Assembly: GCF_038095555.1 (NCBI RefSeq)
Contig: NZ_CP124591.1
Span: 992,001 to 1,056,000, forward strand
Direction of reading: 5' to 3'
DNA: 64,000 bases
Origin: Macrococcoides psychrotolerans
GTDB taxonomy: Bacteria; Bacillota; Bacilli; Staphylococcales; Staphylococcaceae
Shown: piece by piece, positions 41,964 through 52,284 of the stretch
Layout of the letters: the number at the start of each line of letters is the position of its first letter
Numbering within the stretch: the stretch's first letter is position 1
The notes under the pieces: model-generated
Databases searched by the model: none
What the model was told of the DNA's origin: nothing
What the model saw: the letters and a program-made list of their open reading frames with translations, nothing else
Position numbers and translations under genes: made by a program

Positions 41964-42183
41964 AATTTTTCTCCTTTATGGGTAGGTACTAATAGTAATT
42001 CATAACTATATCTATTATAACGCATACAAAAATAGTTGTGTAGAAAAATATTATAAAAAATAAATAATATTATTATGTAAACTTAAATAATAACGATTTG
42101 TAAAAGCTTGCATTTTTAAGGGTTTCATTTAAAATAATGAATGTATATAAATTTTCGAACGTATGTTTGTAGGAGGTAAGCAC

Positions 42184-44199
42184 TTGGCAAATAATCAGTA
42201 TAATGATGAATCCATTCAAGTCTTAGAGGGTCTTGAAGCAGTTAGAAAAAGACCAGGGATGTATATAGGATCTACGGATTCAAGAGGATTACATCATCTT
42301 GTATATGAAATTCTTGATAATTCAATTGACGAAGCATTGAATGGTCACGGTAATGAAATTAACGTTGTTCTCAATGCAGATGACTCTGTAACAGTAACAG
42401 ATAATGGTCGTGGTATGCCAACAGGGCTGCATAAGACCGGAAAGCCAACGCCAGAGGTAATATTTACTGTGCTGCATGCAGGAGGGAAATTTGGTCAAGG
42501 GGGCTATAAGACAACTGGAGGACTGCACGGAGTTGGAGCTTCTGTTGTTAATGCTTTAAGCAGCTGGCTCGAGGTGACAATATATAATAATGGAAAGATA
42601 TTCAAGCAGCGCTTTCAAGATGGTGGAGTACCCGCTACAACGTTAGAAGAAATCGGGAAATCAAAAAAGACAGGGACGACTGTGACATTTAAACCTGACC
42701 CATCTATCTTTAAACAGACAGTTAAATTTAATTTTGATACGTTAAGTGAAAGGTTACGTGAATCTGCATTTCTACTCAACAACCTTAAAATCACGATCAC
42801 TGATCTTAGAAATAATGAGGAACGTCAGGAAGTGTTCTATTACGAGGATGGATTAAAAGATTTTGTCAACTTTGTCAACGAAGGTAAAGAAACGTTACAC
42901 GAAGTGGCGAAGTTTAGCGGTAAGTCACATGATATCGAAATTGAAGTCGCATTTCAGTTTAACGATCAGTACTCAGAGACCGTTCTTTCATTTGTTAATA
43001 ATGTGAGAACGAAAGATGGTGGTACACATGAGGTTGGGATGAAGACTGCTATCACACGAGTATTCAATGAATATGCCAGAAAAATCGGAGAGTTGAAAGC
43101 TAAGGATAAGAATCTCGATGGTAATGATATTCGTGAAGGGATGACTGCAATCATTTCGGTTAAGATTCCCGAGAATCTACTGCAGTTTGAAGGACAGACG
43201 AAGTCGAAGCTTGGAACGAGTGAAGCGCGTAGTGCAGTGGATAGTGTATTAAGTGAACAACTTCCATTCTATTTTGAGGAAAACGGAGTATTAAGTCAGA
43301 AATTAGTGAAGAAAGCGGTAAAAGCAGCTCAGGCAAGAGATGCTGCACGTAAAGCACGTGAAGAAGCGCGAAATGGTAAGAAGAATAAACGTAAAGAAAC
43401 ATTATTGTCAGGTAAACTCACACCTGCACAAAGTAAGGATACGAGCCGTAACGAACTTTACCTAGTCGAAGGAGATTCAGCAGGTGGTTCTGCTAAACTT
43501 GGGCGGGATCGTAAGTTTCAGGCGATTCTTCCGTTACGTGGTAAAGTTATCAATACAGAAAAAGCAAAGCTCGAAGATATTCTAAAAAACGAAGAAATCA
43601 GCACCATTATTCATACGATTGGTGCAGGTGTCGGAAATGATTTTGAAATTAAAGATGCAAACTATGACAAAGTCATTATAATGACAGATGCGGACACAGA
43701 TGGTGCACATATTCAAGTGCTGCTTCTGACATTCTTCTTTAAATATATGAAACCTTTGATTGATGCTGGCAAAGTTTATATTGCGTTACCACCGTTATAT
43801 AAAGTTTCTAAAGGTAAAGGGAAGAACGAAGTCATTGAATATGCCTGGACAGATGATGAACTTAAAGGGGTTCAAAAGAAGGTAGGTAAGGGCTTTATTC
43901 TACAGCGATATAAAGGGCTTGGAGAAATGAATGCAGATCAACTATGGGATACGACGATGAATCCTGAGACGAGAACTTTAATTCGTGTTGAAATCGATGA
44001 TGAACTTAGAAGTGCTAAACGTGTCTCAACATTAATGGGAGACAAGGTTGAACCACGACGTGACTGGATTGAACGCCATGTTGAGTTCGGTATGCAGGAA
44101 GATGTAAGCATCCTGGAAAACGATGAAGTCGAACGCTTAACAGAAGTAGAGGATATCGAAACAATTCAGGATGATGAAAAGGGTGAGGATAATGAATGA
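42184..44199 (+). CDS. parE: DNA topoisomerase IV subunit B
   Basis: The ATPase subunit of topoisomerase IV, which unlinks daughter chromosomes. It has the GHKL ATPase domain (VYEILDNSIDEALNG, DNGRGMPTG, GGYKTTGGLHGVGASVVNAL), the transducer, and the TOPRIM domain (LYLVEGDSAGGSAK, MTDADTDGAHIQ). I start at TTG 42184, 7 bases after AGGAGG; the ATG at 42163 lies upstream of that site and would put the ribosome site inside the gene. This gives 671 residues. parC overlaps its end by 8 bases. Confidence 0.96.
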   Translation: MANNQYNDESIQVLEGLEAVRKRPGMYIGSTDSRGLHHLVYEILDNSIDEALNGHGNEINVVLNADDSVTVTDNGRGMPTGLHKTGKPTPEVIFTVLHAGGKFGQGGYKTTGGLHGVGASVVNALSSWLEVTIYNNGKIFKQRFQDGGVPATTLEEIGKSKKTGTTVTFKPDPSIFKQTVKFNFDTLSERLRESAFLLNNLKITITDLRNNEERQEVFYYEDGLKDFVNFVNEGKETLHEVAKFSGKSHDIEIEVAFQFNDQYSETVLSFVNNVRTKDGGTHEVGMKTAITRVFNEYARKIGELKAKDKNLDGNDIREGMTAIISVKIPENLLQFEGQTKSKLGTSEARSAVDSVLSEQLPFYFEENGVLSQKLVKKAVKAAQARDAARKAREEARNGKKNKRKETLLSGKLTPAQSKDTSRNELYLVEGDSAGGSAKLGRDRKFQAILPLRGKVINTEKAKLEDILKNEEISTIIHTIGAGVGNDFEIKDANYDKVIIMTDADTDGAHIQVLLLTFFFKYMKPLIDAGKVYIALPPLYKVSKGKGKNEVIEYAWTDDELKGVQKKVGKGFILQRYKGLGEMNADQLWDTTMNPETRTLIRVEIDDELRSAKRVSTLMGDKVEPRRDWIERHVEFGMQEDVSILENDEVERLTEVEDIETIQDDEKGEDNE

Positions 44200-46603
44200 G
44201 AATATACAAAGTCTTCCGCTTGAAGATGTAATCGGTGACCGTTTTGGTCGCTATAGTAAATATATTATACAGGATCGAGCGATTCCGGATGTACGTGACG
44301 GGCTTAAGCCCGTTCAACGCCGTATTTTATTTGCGATGTACGCAGAAGGAAATACATACGACAAGAACTACAGAAAAAGCGCAAAAACGGTTGGTAACGT
44401 CATCGGAAACTATCATCCGCACGGGGATTCATCCGTGTATGATGCAATGGTCCGTATGAGTCAGGACTGGAAACTGAGACATGTCCTTGTTGAGATGCAT
44501 GGTAATAACGGAAGTATCGATAACGATCCGCCTGCAGCAATGCGTTATACTGAAGCTAAGTTATCTAAGCTTGCTAACATCTTGCTTGAAGATATTAATA
44601 AAGAGACCGTTGATTTTGTACAGAACTTTGATGATACTACGATGGAGCCGATGGTATTACCGGCGAACTACCCGAATCTACTCGTTAATGGGTCGACTGG
44701 TATTTCAGCTGGATATGCTACGGATATACCCCCGCACAATCTGGATGAAGTGATTAATGCGACGTTAAAAGTCATAGATAAACCGAATATATCTACTGAT
44801 GAAATAATGCAGGTACTACCAGGACCCGATTTCCCGACAGGCGGCATAATAATGGGTAAATCAGGTATTAAACAGGCATACGAGACAGGAAAAGGTAAGA
44901 TACAGGTTCGCGGAAAAGTAGATATTGAAAAACTACGTGGTGGGAGAGAAGAGATTATTATCTCAGAAATTCCATTTGAAGTGAATAAGAGTAATCTTGT
45001 TAAGCGTATTGATGAACTCCGTGCAGATAAGAAGGTCGACGGAATTATCGAGGTGCGTGATGAAACGGATCGAAACGGATTAAGGATTGCTATCGAGTTG
45101 AAGAAAGATGCATATAGTGAAGGCATTCTTAATTTCCTTTATAAAAATACAGACCTACAGGTTGCATATAACTTTAATATGGTAGCAATTAGCGATCGTC
45201 GCCCGAAACTGCTAGGGGTTCGTGATATGCTTAACAGTTTTATCAGTCATCAAAAAGAAGTTGTTACAAGACGCAGTCAATATGACTATGATCACGCAGA
45301 GAAGCGTATGCATATTGTTGAAGGATTGATCAAAGCACTTTCTATATTAGATCAGGTAATTGAAGTCATCCGTAATTCGTCAAATAAAGCTGATGCAAAA
45401 CACAACCTGGTACATAAGTTTGATTTTACTGAAGCACAGGCTGAAGCAATCGTTATGCTTCAACTCTATCGATTAACCAATACAGATATTGTGGCATTAG
45501 AAGCAGAGCATGAAGCATTAAAAGATAGACTCAAGCAGTTATCACTTATATTGAATGATGAGACGCATCTGAAAAAAGTGATCAAAAAGGAATTAAAAGC
45601 AATCCAAAAGGAATTTAAAGAAGTGCGCCTGAGCAATATTGAAGAAAAAATTGCAGAAATTAAGATTTCTAAGGAAATCCTTGTTCCCAATGAAGAAACA
45701 GTGATCAGTATTACAAGGGAAGGTTACATAAAACGCACATCTCCACGTAGTTTTAGTGCTAGTGGTGTAACCGAGCTTGGTATGAAAGAAGACGATCAAT
45801 TACTAGCTTATCGTGAAAGCAATCTTCAGCATATAACGTTAGTATTTACAGATAAAGGACGATATATGTATATTCCAAATCATCAGTTGCCTGAAATAAG
45901 ATGGAAAGATCTTGGAACGCATATTTCTCAAATTGTACCAATAGATGGCGATGAGCGCGTGATTCATATGATTACGGTCACGGACTTCAATTCAGACGCG
46001 AAAATTTTAGCCGCTACAAGAAATGGTATGATAAAATTATCTTCGTTGAAGGACTTTGAAGTTACAAGATATTCTAGACCGCTCATTAATATGAAGCTAA
46101 AAGATAATGATGTTGTGAATACTATTCATGTAGTAACGGGCAGTGAACATATTCTTGTCGTTACGAAGCAAGGCATGAGTCTGCATTATTCATTAACGGA
46201 ACTTAATGATACAGGACTTAAAGCTGCAGGTGTTAAATCAATCAATCTTAAAGATAATGATGTTGTCATAACAACGGAAATCATCTATCCAGAAAGTTCA
46301 TTGCTGATCGCAACACAACGTGGTGCAATGAAAAAAATGGATATTCAATTATTTGAAGAAGGAAAACGTGCCCAACGCGGTCTGATGATACTAAAAGAAT
46401 TAAAAAATAATCCTCACCAGATTATCGGTGCATACATCATCACTGAAGATATGGCATATACACTCGTATCGGAACACCATGAAAAACATGGGATAACAAA
46501 AGCAATCAGAAAAACAGATCGTTATACTAATGGCAGCTTTATCATCGATGAGAAGGCTTTTGGTGAAGTTGTTAAACTTTATATAAATTCTGTGGATTTA
46601 TAA
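44192..46603 (+). CDS. parC: DNA topoisomerase IV subunit A
   Basis: The DNA-cutting subunit of topoisomerase IV. Active-site Tyr119 in AAMRYTEAKL; the winged-helix region includes the quinolone-determining stretch YHPHGDSSVYDAMVRMS. Ser80 is present as in quinolone-sensitive S. aureus GrlA; position 84 is Asp instead of the Glu of S. aureus. The C-terminal beta-pinwheel domain follows. I start at ATG 44192 (MNENIQSL), with GGGTGAGGATA upstream, giving 803 residues. Coupled to parE by an 8-base overlap. Confidence 0.96.
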   Translation: MNENIQSLPLEDVIGDRFGRYSKYIIQDRAIPDVRDGLKPVQRRILFAMYAEGNTYDKNYRKSAKTVGNVIGNYHPHGDSSVYDAMVRMSQDWKLRHVLVEMHGNNGSIDNDPPAAMRYTEAKLSKLANILLEDINKETVDFVQNFDDTTMEPMVLPANYPNLLVNGSTGISAGYATDIPPHNLDEVINATLKVIDKPNISTDEIMQVLPGPDFPTGGIIMGKSGIKQAYETGKGKIQVRGKVDIEKLRGGREEIIISEIPFEVNKSNLVKRIDELRADKKVDGIIEVRDETDRNGLRIAIELKKDAYSEGILNFLYKNTDLQVAYNFNMVAISDRRPKLLGVRDMLNSFISHQKEVVTRRSQYDYDHAEKRMHIVEGLIKALSILDQVIEVIRNSSNKADAKHNLVHKFDFTEAQAEAIVMLQLYRLTNTDIVALEAEHEALKDRLKQLSLILNDETHLKKVIKKELKAIQKEFKEVRLSNIEEKIAEIKISKEILVPNEETVISITREGYIKRTSPRSFSASGVTELGMKEDDQLLAYRESNLQHITLVFTDKGRYMYIPNHQLPEIRWKDLGTHISQIVPIDGDERVIHMITVTDFNSDAKILAATRNGMIKLSSLKDFEVTRYSRPLINMKLKDNDVVNTIHVVTGSEHILVVTKQGMSLHYSLTELNDTGLKAAGVKSINLKDNDVVITTEIIYPESSLLIATQRGAMKKMDIQLFEEGKRAQRGLMILKELKNNPHQIIGAYIITEDMAYTLVSEHHEKHGITKAIRKTDRYTNGSFIIDEKAFGEVVKLYINSVDL

Positions 46604-46682
46604 AGTTTGTGTAGACCCTTACACTATCTATGGTAAAATAGTTTTAGTCTTATTTTACTTTGAATAGTGGAGGGTTTTTATT

Positions 46683-48170
46683 TTGGATATATCAAAAGTA
46701 AATTTTGATGCGTGGATTCCGGAATGGTTTAAGATGATAGTATCTACCGGAAATGATATGATTTGGTCGCAATTTTTAATTGGATTATTATTGCTTGCCG
46801 GATTTTTCTTTAGTTTAAGTTCTAGATTTATACAGCTTCGCTGGTTACCAGAGATGTTTAGAGTCATCGGTGAGAAACCAGAGACATTGGATGATGGACA
46901 AAAAGGCATATCTTCTTTCCAGGCGTTTGCTATTAGTGCAGCGAGTCGTGTAGGTACCGGAAATATTGCAGGTGTTGCCACTGCTATTGTTCTTGGCGGA
47001 CCTGGTGCAGTATTCTGGATGTGGATTATTGCTTTTTTTGGTGCAGCAAGTGCATTCTTTGAGGCGACGTTAGCGCAAGTTTATAAGGTTAAAGATGAAA
47101 AGGGTGGCTTTCGTGGAGGTCCGGCATATTATATGGAACAGGGGCTTGGACAGAAGTGGTTAGGAACAACTTTTGCGCTTTTAATAACTGTTACGTTTGC
47201 ATTTGTCTTCAATACTGTGCAATCAAATACGATTGCCGAAAGTTTAAATACACAATATAATACACCTGCATGGATTACAGGAGTAGTTCTAGCAATCATT
47301 ACAGCGATTGTAATTTTCGGTGGTGTACGATGGATTGCAAATGTAACTTCTGCTGTCGTACCTGTTATGGCAATTTTTTATATTCTGCTTGTGCTCTTTA
47401 TTTTAATTATGCATATTGGTGATGTAATTCCGATGATAATCAGTATTATAAAAGGCGCATTCGGTATGGAACAGGCATTTGGCGGTGCATTAGGTTTTAC
47501 TATTATGCAGGGGATTAAGCGTGGATTATTCTCAAATGAAGCTGGTATGGGATCAGCACCTAATGCTGCTGCAACAGCTGCTGTTAGCCATCCGGTAAAG
47601 CAAGGTTTAATTCAGTCATTAGGTGTATTCTTTGATACGATGATTGTATGTACTGCAACTGCAATTATGATCTTATTATACTCAGGATTAGAGTTTGGGG
47701 AGAAAGTACCACAAGGTGTAGCAGTTACACAAGCTGCGCTAAATAACCATGTCGGTAGTTTCGGTGGTTTCTTCCTGACAGTAGCAGTATTCTTATTTGG
47801 GTATTCTTCAGTGATTGGTAACTATTATTATGGGCAATCAAATATTGAATACTTAACGACTAACAAAGTAGTCATGTTTATCTTCAGATTTATTGTCGTA
47901 CTCATGGTATTTTTCGGTGCAGTAGTTAAAGTAGAGACGGTCTGGGCGACTGCAGATTTATTTATGGGGCTTATGGCGATCTTGAATATTACTGCGCTTA
48001 TCGGATTAGCACATGTCGTATTTGAAGTTGCTAAAGATTACGGAGAACAGCGTAAGAAAGGACTTAATCCTGTATTTAGAACAGAGAATGTTAAAGCGGA
48101 TTTATCAGACGTTGAGACTTGGGGAGATAACCCGTATCACTTTAGAGATAAAGAAATAAATCATAAATAA
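46683..48170 (+). CDS. alsT: Sodium:alanine symporter, AGCS family
   Basis: A 495-residue sodium-coupled amino-acid carrier for alanine, glycine or glutamine. About 10-11 membrane segments. Family motifs: FQAFAISAASRVGTGNIAGVA, GGPGAVFWMW, GGPAYYMEQGLG and GLFSNEAGMGSAPNAAATA. The start is TTG 46683, 8 bases after GGAGGG. The gene follows parC in S. aureus too. A perfectly palindromic terminator follows. Whether it prefers alanine or glutamine cannot be told from sequence. Confidence 0.92.
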   Translation: MDISKVNFDAWIPEWFKMIVSTGNDMIWSQFLIGLLLLAGFFFSLSSRFIQLRWLPEMFRVIGEKPETLDDGQKGISSFQAFAISAASRVGTGNIAGVATAIVLGGPGAVFWMWIIAFFGAASAFFEATLAQVYKVKDEKGGFRGGPAYYMEQGLGQKWLGTTFALLITVTFAFVFNTVQSNTIAESLNTQYNTPAWITGVVLAIITAIVIFGGVRWIANVTSAVVPVMAIFYILLVLFILIMHIGDVIPMIISIIKGAFGMEQAFGGALGFTIMQGIKRGLFSNEAGMGSAPNAAATAAVSHPVKQGLIQSLGVFFDTMIVCTATAIMILLYSGLEFGEKVPQGVAVTQAALNNHVGSFGGFFLTVAVFLFGYSSVIGNYYYGQSNIEYLTTNKVVMFIFRFIVVLMVFFGAVVKVETVWATADLFMGLMAILNITALIGLAHVVFEVAKDYGEQRKKGLNPVFRTENVKADLSDVETWGDNPYHFRDKEINHK

Positions 48171-48206
48171 AAATACTAAGCTGCAGCTGCAGCTTAGTAT
48201 TTTTAT
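48171..48206. terminator. Palindromic bidirectional terminator after alsT
   Basis: A perfect palindrome with half-site AAATACTAAGCTGCAG and its complement, no unpaired centre, followed by TTATTTG. It serves two convergent genes. Confidence 0.82.
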
Positions 48207-49174
48207 TTGAAAAGACTCGCTACCCAGTCGATTATAGACTGGATGAAGTTCATAATCTTGTCCCAGAAGCCTTCATCTTTCAGTGTGTCACTAATATTAT
48301 TACCAAGTTCCTTTGCTTTATCTGTAGCTTTTTTAAAGCCTTCAGAATTTTTGATATCATCTACATAGTTTTTTGTGCCTTCAATAAATTTATCTTTATT
48401 TTCACCACTGAAAACGCCGTTATTTTGTGCATTTTCTATAAAGTTAACGATAATATTAATCTGATTGTCATTAATGATATTTGTCAGACCATTATTCTCA
48501 ATCTTCTGAATAACAATGTTTTTGATTTCTGTCGTATTTAGATTGGCACCTTGCTTTGCAATCTCTGCTTTCGCTTCAGCGATCGCTTTATTGAGCTGTT
48601 CTTGAGAGTAACCATTGACATCTGTATTTTGTTCGTTAATGTTAGAGATAGAATTAAGTTCATCCTGAGCAGCTTGTGTCTTCGACTGATCGATTGGCTC
48701 ACCTTGTGTTTCGAATGCTTTATAGACACCAGCGAGTGCACTTTCACCGGTAACATCTTCAGCGGCTGCAATAGTAACATCAGCATCAGTTACACCTGCT
48801 GTAAGTAAAGCATTCTTATAAGTATCCTCAGTGATTTTAGTGATTTTACCGGCAGATTGGTTTATATTTAAAGTGAGACCACTACCAGCAGATAGCTTTT
48901 TGATACGAATACTAGACTTTAATACATCGTTACTTGATTGGAGATTTAAGTACTTTCCTAAGTCTTCAGCATAGACATACGTCGTTTTATCCTGGGCATC
49001 CGTTTGAAGCAGGTCACTCGTCTTATCTTTAAGGACGTTATTCTGTTCTAATGCTGCACCATACACTGTCACTGCTTCAGACCATGCTTCTTGCGTTACC
49101 GCGTGGGCACGCTGAGGGATCATGAGCATTAACGAAAGAAATACTGTTAATATTAAAATAATAAGTTTTTTCAT
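48203..49174 (-). CDS. Secreted DUF1002 family protein
   Basis: A 323-residue secreted protein: signal peptide (LIILILTVFLSLMLMIPQ, cleavage after AHA), then the DUF1002 domain with the repeating pattern of Asn-rich strands (SGLTLNINQSAGKITKITED) and the ALAGVYKAFE helix. The C-terminal half is charged and coiled, ending in a hydrophobic amphipathic helix (FWDKIMNFIQSIIDWVASLF) that may attach to membrane. AGGAGGATTAT precedes the ATG. Staphylococci carry a similar gene in this region. Function unknown. Confidence 0.82.
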   Translation of the reverse strand: MKKLIILILTVFLSLMLMIPQRAHAVTQEAWSEAVTVYGAALEQNNVLKDKTSDLLQTDAQDKTTYVYAEDLGKYLNLQSSNDVLKSSIRIKKLSAGSGLTLNINQSAGKITKITEDTYKNALLTAGVTDADVTIAAAEDVTGESALAGVYKAFETQGEPIDQSKTQAAQDELNSISNINEQNTDVNGYSQEQLNKAIAEAKAEIAKQGANLNTTEIKNIVIQKIENNGLTNIINDNQINIIVNFIENAQNNGVFSGENKDKFIEGTKNYVDDIKNSEGFKKATDKAKELGNNISDTLKDEGFWDKIMNFIQSIIDWVASLFK

Positions 49175-49273
49175 ATATAATCCTCCTGATAATTTATATA
49201 TTTTTAGTATATACCTTTATATTATCATGGGCATGTTTATTGTGATATAGGTCTTTGGAATGAGGTGTTATTT

Positions 49274-50125
49274 TTGAAATATCATGTGATTAAAGTATTG
49301 AATAATAATGTTGTGATAACTCAAGGACATGAAGGAGAAACTATCCTGATAGGCAAAGGTATAGGCTTTGGTAAGAAAAGTGGGGCAGTTTTAAAGGATA
49401 GTGAACTTGAACGTATAGAGAAGATATTTGAACTTAAGTCATCTTCTGAGCAGGAAAGATATAAGTCATTATTAACTCTAACAAATGATGAAGTAATCCA
49501 GACAGTCATAGAAGTGATCGAATTTATCGATCATAAAACGAATGGAGAGATGAATGATAATATTCTTTTATCTCTTACGGATCATATCATTTTTGCATTA
49601 AAACGTTATCAGGAAGGCATCATTGTGGCCAATCCTTTCCTGAAAGAAACTGAAAGTCTCTACAGACAGGAGTTTCTGATTGCTGAACAGGTCGTAGCGA
49701 TGCTGAATGACAGGCTGCAGGTACAATTCCCGAAGACAGAAGTAGGTTTTATTGCACTGCATATCCATTCGTCGGTGAACAATCACTCGTTAAGAGATAT
49801 GCGTCTGATGACTGAAGTTGTTCAACATGCAATAACGATTATTGAGCAAGATCTAAAGGTTACTGTTGATAGAGATTCTATTACATATTCAAGATTTTTA
49901 AGACATATTACATTTACTGTGCAACGTGTGATGTCTGATGAGAGGATGCCGGAACAAAAAACATTAGAAAGCCTATTGAAACAGCAGTATCCTCTGTGTT
50001 ACAATACATCTGTAAAGATCGTGAAGATGATGCAGACTTATTTAAATAAGCCTGTCTATGACTCGGAATTGGTATATCTTACGATGCATATTCAAGCATT
50101 TAATACTGAAGTTGATAACGTGTAA
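49274..50125 (+). CDS. glcT: Transcription antiterminator GlcT (BglG family)
   Basis: An RNA-binding regulator that binds a leader hairpin and prevents termination before ptsG when glucose is transported. N-terminal CAT RNA-binding domain (about 1-55, VLNNNVVITQ and ILIGKGIGFGKKSG), then two PRD domains with regulatory His residues in SLTDHIIFALKR, VGFIALHIHSS and VYLTMHIQAF. 283 residues. I start at TTG 49274, 6 bases after GAGGTG; the GTG at 49265 lies in that ribosome site. The target RNA element begins within its last codons, and ptsG follows. Confidence 0.94.
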   Translation: MKYHVIKVLNNNVVITQGHEGETILIGKGIGFGKKSGAVLKDSELERIEKIFELKSSSEQERYKSLLTLTNDEVIQTVIEVIEFIDHKTNGEMNDNILLSLTDHIIFALKRYQEGIIVANPFLKETESLYRQEFLIAEQVVAMLNDRLQVQFPKTEVGFIALHIHSSVNNHSLRDMRLMTEVVQHAITIIEQDLKVTVDRDSITYSRFLRHITFTVQRVMSDERMPEQKTLESLLKQQYPLCYNTSVKIVKMMQTYLNKPVYDSELVYLTMHIQAFNTEVDNV

Positions 50126-50188
50126 CTGATAATGCAGGCATGAGTTATCACTGGTACATGGGACCAGTGTGTACTCATGCCTTTTTAT
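50113..50188 (+). promoter_or_regulatory. RAT antiterminator element overlapping the ptsG leader terminator
   Basis: Terminator: AGGCATGAGT (50136-50145) pairs with ACTCATGCCT (50173-50182), with inner CACTGG/CCAGTG, then TTTTTAT. The competing RNA antiterminator pairs GATAAC (50113-50118) with GTTATC (50144-50149) and includes CGTGTAACTGAT and AGGCATGAGT, closely like the Bacillus ptsG RAT. The two structures exclude each other because they share 50136-50149. The element starts inside glcT (stop at 50125), so any ptsG promoter must lie within glcT. Confidence 0.82.
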
Positions 50189-50239
50189 ATGGGACACTGC
50201 ATCACTTTACATCAAAAAACTATTTAGGAGGAATACAGT

Positions 50240-52279
50240 ATGTGGAAAACGTTTTTCGGTCAATTACAACGTATCGGTAAAGCATTGATGCTTCCGGTGG
50301 CAATCCTTCCAGCTGCAGGGTTACTGCTAGGAATTGGAGCAGCATTACAAACAGAATCATTAGTAGATTTTTTCCCGTTTTTAGCGAATGACATTGTCGT
50401 AAAAATTGCTTCAATGTTACAAGCTGCAGGTGGAGTTATCTTTGATAACTTACCATTACTCTTTGCTTTGGGAGTGGCCGTAGGACTTGCAGGTGGCGAT
50501 GGGGTTGCAGCGATAGCAGCCTTTGTAGGATATCTAGTTTTAAATGTAACTATGGGTCAGATTGGTGGTATCACTGCTGAGAATGTTACAAAAAGTCCAG
50601 GATACGCTACAATTTTAGGAATTCCAACGTTGCAGACGGGTGTTTTTGGTGGAATAATTATAGGTATTTTAGCCGCATGGGCTTATAATAAGTTCTATAA
50701 TATTAATTTACCGCCATTTTTAGGTTTCTTTGCTGGTAAAAGATTCGTGCCTATTGTAACGGCATTTAGTTCGTTTATATTAGGGATAATAATGTTCTTT
50801 ATCTGGCCAGTAATTCAAAGTGGTATGAATGGTTTATCATTGTTCTTGATGGAAGAAAACAAGGCATTAGCCGTATTCTTCTTTGGAATGATTAAACGAT
50901 TATTAATTCCATTTGGTTTGCATCATATCTTCCATGCACCTTTCTGGTTTGAATTTGGTACATATACGAATGCAGCCGGAAAAGTTGTACATGGTGATTT
51001 AAATATCTTTATGGCTCAAATACAAGATAAAGTACCTTTAACAGCTGGAGCATTTATGCAAGGTGAATTCCCTGTTATGATGTTTGGTTTGCCAGCGGCG
51101 GCGTTAGCCATCTATCATACAGCAAAACCTGAAAAGAAAAAATTTGTAGGAGGATTAATGGCATCAGCTGCATTAACTTCATTCTTAACAGGTATAACTG
51201 AACCTTTAGAATTTTCATTCTTATTTGCAGCACCAATTTTATTCTTTGTTCATGCAGTGTTAGATGGATTATCATTCTTAATACTATATCTAATGGATTT
51301 ACACCTCGGTTATACATTTTCAGGAGGATTTATTGATTTCTTCACCTTTGGAATGTTACAAGGCAGAACTCCATGGTGGTTAGTAATCCCTGTCGGATTA
51401 GTCTATGCATTGATTTACTACACAGTATTTAGATTCTGTATTACTAAATTTAACTTAAAAACACCTGGTCGTGAAGATGAAGAAGTTACAGTTAAAGAAA
51501 CGTCTACTAATGAACTTCCATTTCACGTGCTTGATGCAATGGGTGGTAAAGAGAACATCAAACATCTAGATGCTTGTATTACAAGACTTAGAGTTGAAGT
51601 TAACGATAAGTCCAAAGTAGATGTCGGCGAGTTAAAAGCATTAGGTGCAGCTGGCGTGTTAGAGGTAGGAAACAATATGCAGGCAATCTTTGGGCCTAAG
51701 TCAGATCAGATTAAACATGATATGGCTCGAATCATTTCAGGAGACATAACGCGTCCAGAACAAACGACTGTCACTGAAGAGATGAATACGGTTAAAGCTG
51801 AAGAACAAATCGAAGCTGTACCAGCAATAGAGGAACATATTGTATATGCTCCGATTACTGGTGAGGTAGTAGATTTATCTCAAGTACCAGATCAAGTATT
51901 CAGCCAGAAGCTAATGGGAGATGGGGTTGCAATCATACCTTCTGTCGGTGAAGTGGTAGCACCATTCGATGGAGTCTTGAAGATGGATTTCCCGACGAAA
52001 CATGCGATTGGACTTGAAGATGAAAACGGTCTTGAAGTTTTAATCCACTTCGGATTAGAAACCGTTGGATTAAAAGGTAACGGATTTGAAATGCTCGTAG
52101 CGCCTGGTGATAAAATCACTAAAGGTCAGTCGTTGTTAAAAGTAGATCTGGATTATATCAGAGCAAATGCGGATAGTGATATTACACCAATTATCTTCAC
52201 TAATTTGAATAATCAAATGATCCATGATGTCAACTATGGAAAAATTCAATCTGGAGAACGTTTACTTTCAGTTAAATAA
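50240..52279 (+). CDS. ptsG: Glucose-specific PTS enzyme EIICBA
   Basis: A single 679-residue protein that imports and phosphorylates glucose. Order: membrane IIC domain (about 1-400), IIB domain with phospho-Cys446 in LDACITRLRVEV, and IIA domain with phospho-His603 in VLIHFGLETVGL, joined by a Glu-rich linker. The C-B-A order is that of Bacillus and staphylococcal PtsG. AGGAGGAATACAGT precedes the ATG. It is under GlcT antitermination at the leader. Confidence 0.96.
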   Translation: MWKTFFGQLQRIGKALMLPVAILPAAGLLLGIGAALQTESLVDFFPFLANDIVVKIASMLQAAGGVIFDNLPLLFALGVAVGLAGGDGVAAIAAFVGYLVLNVTMGQIGGITAENVTKSPGYATILGIPTLQTGVFGGIIIGILAAWAYNKFYNINLPPFLGFFAGKRFVPIVTAFSSFILGIIMFFIWPVIQSGMNGLSLFLMEENKALAVFFFGMIKRLLIPFGLHHIFHAPFWFEFGTYTNAAGKVVHGDLNIFMAQIQDKVPLTAGAFMQGEFPVMMFGLPAAALAIYHTAKPEKKKFVGGLMASAALTSFLTGITEPLEFSFLFAAPILFFVHAVLDGLSFLILYLMDLHLGYTFSGGFIDFFTFGMLQGRTPWWLVIPVGLVYALIYYTVFRFCITKFNLKTPGREDEEVTVKETSTNELPFHVLDAMGGKENIKHLDACITRLRVEVNDKSKVDVGELKALGAAGVLEVGNNMQAIFGPKSDQIKHDMARIISGDITRPEQTTVTEEMNTVKAEEQIEAVPAIEEHIVYAPITGEVVDLSQVPDQVFSQKLMGDGVAIIPSVGEVVAPFDGVLKMDFPTKHAIGLEDENGLEVLIHFGLETVGLKGNGFEMLVAPGDKITKGQSLLKVDLDYIRANADSDITPIIFTNLNNQMIHDVNYGKIQSGERLLSVK

Positions 52280-52284
52280 GTAAA

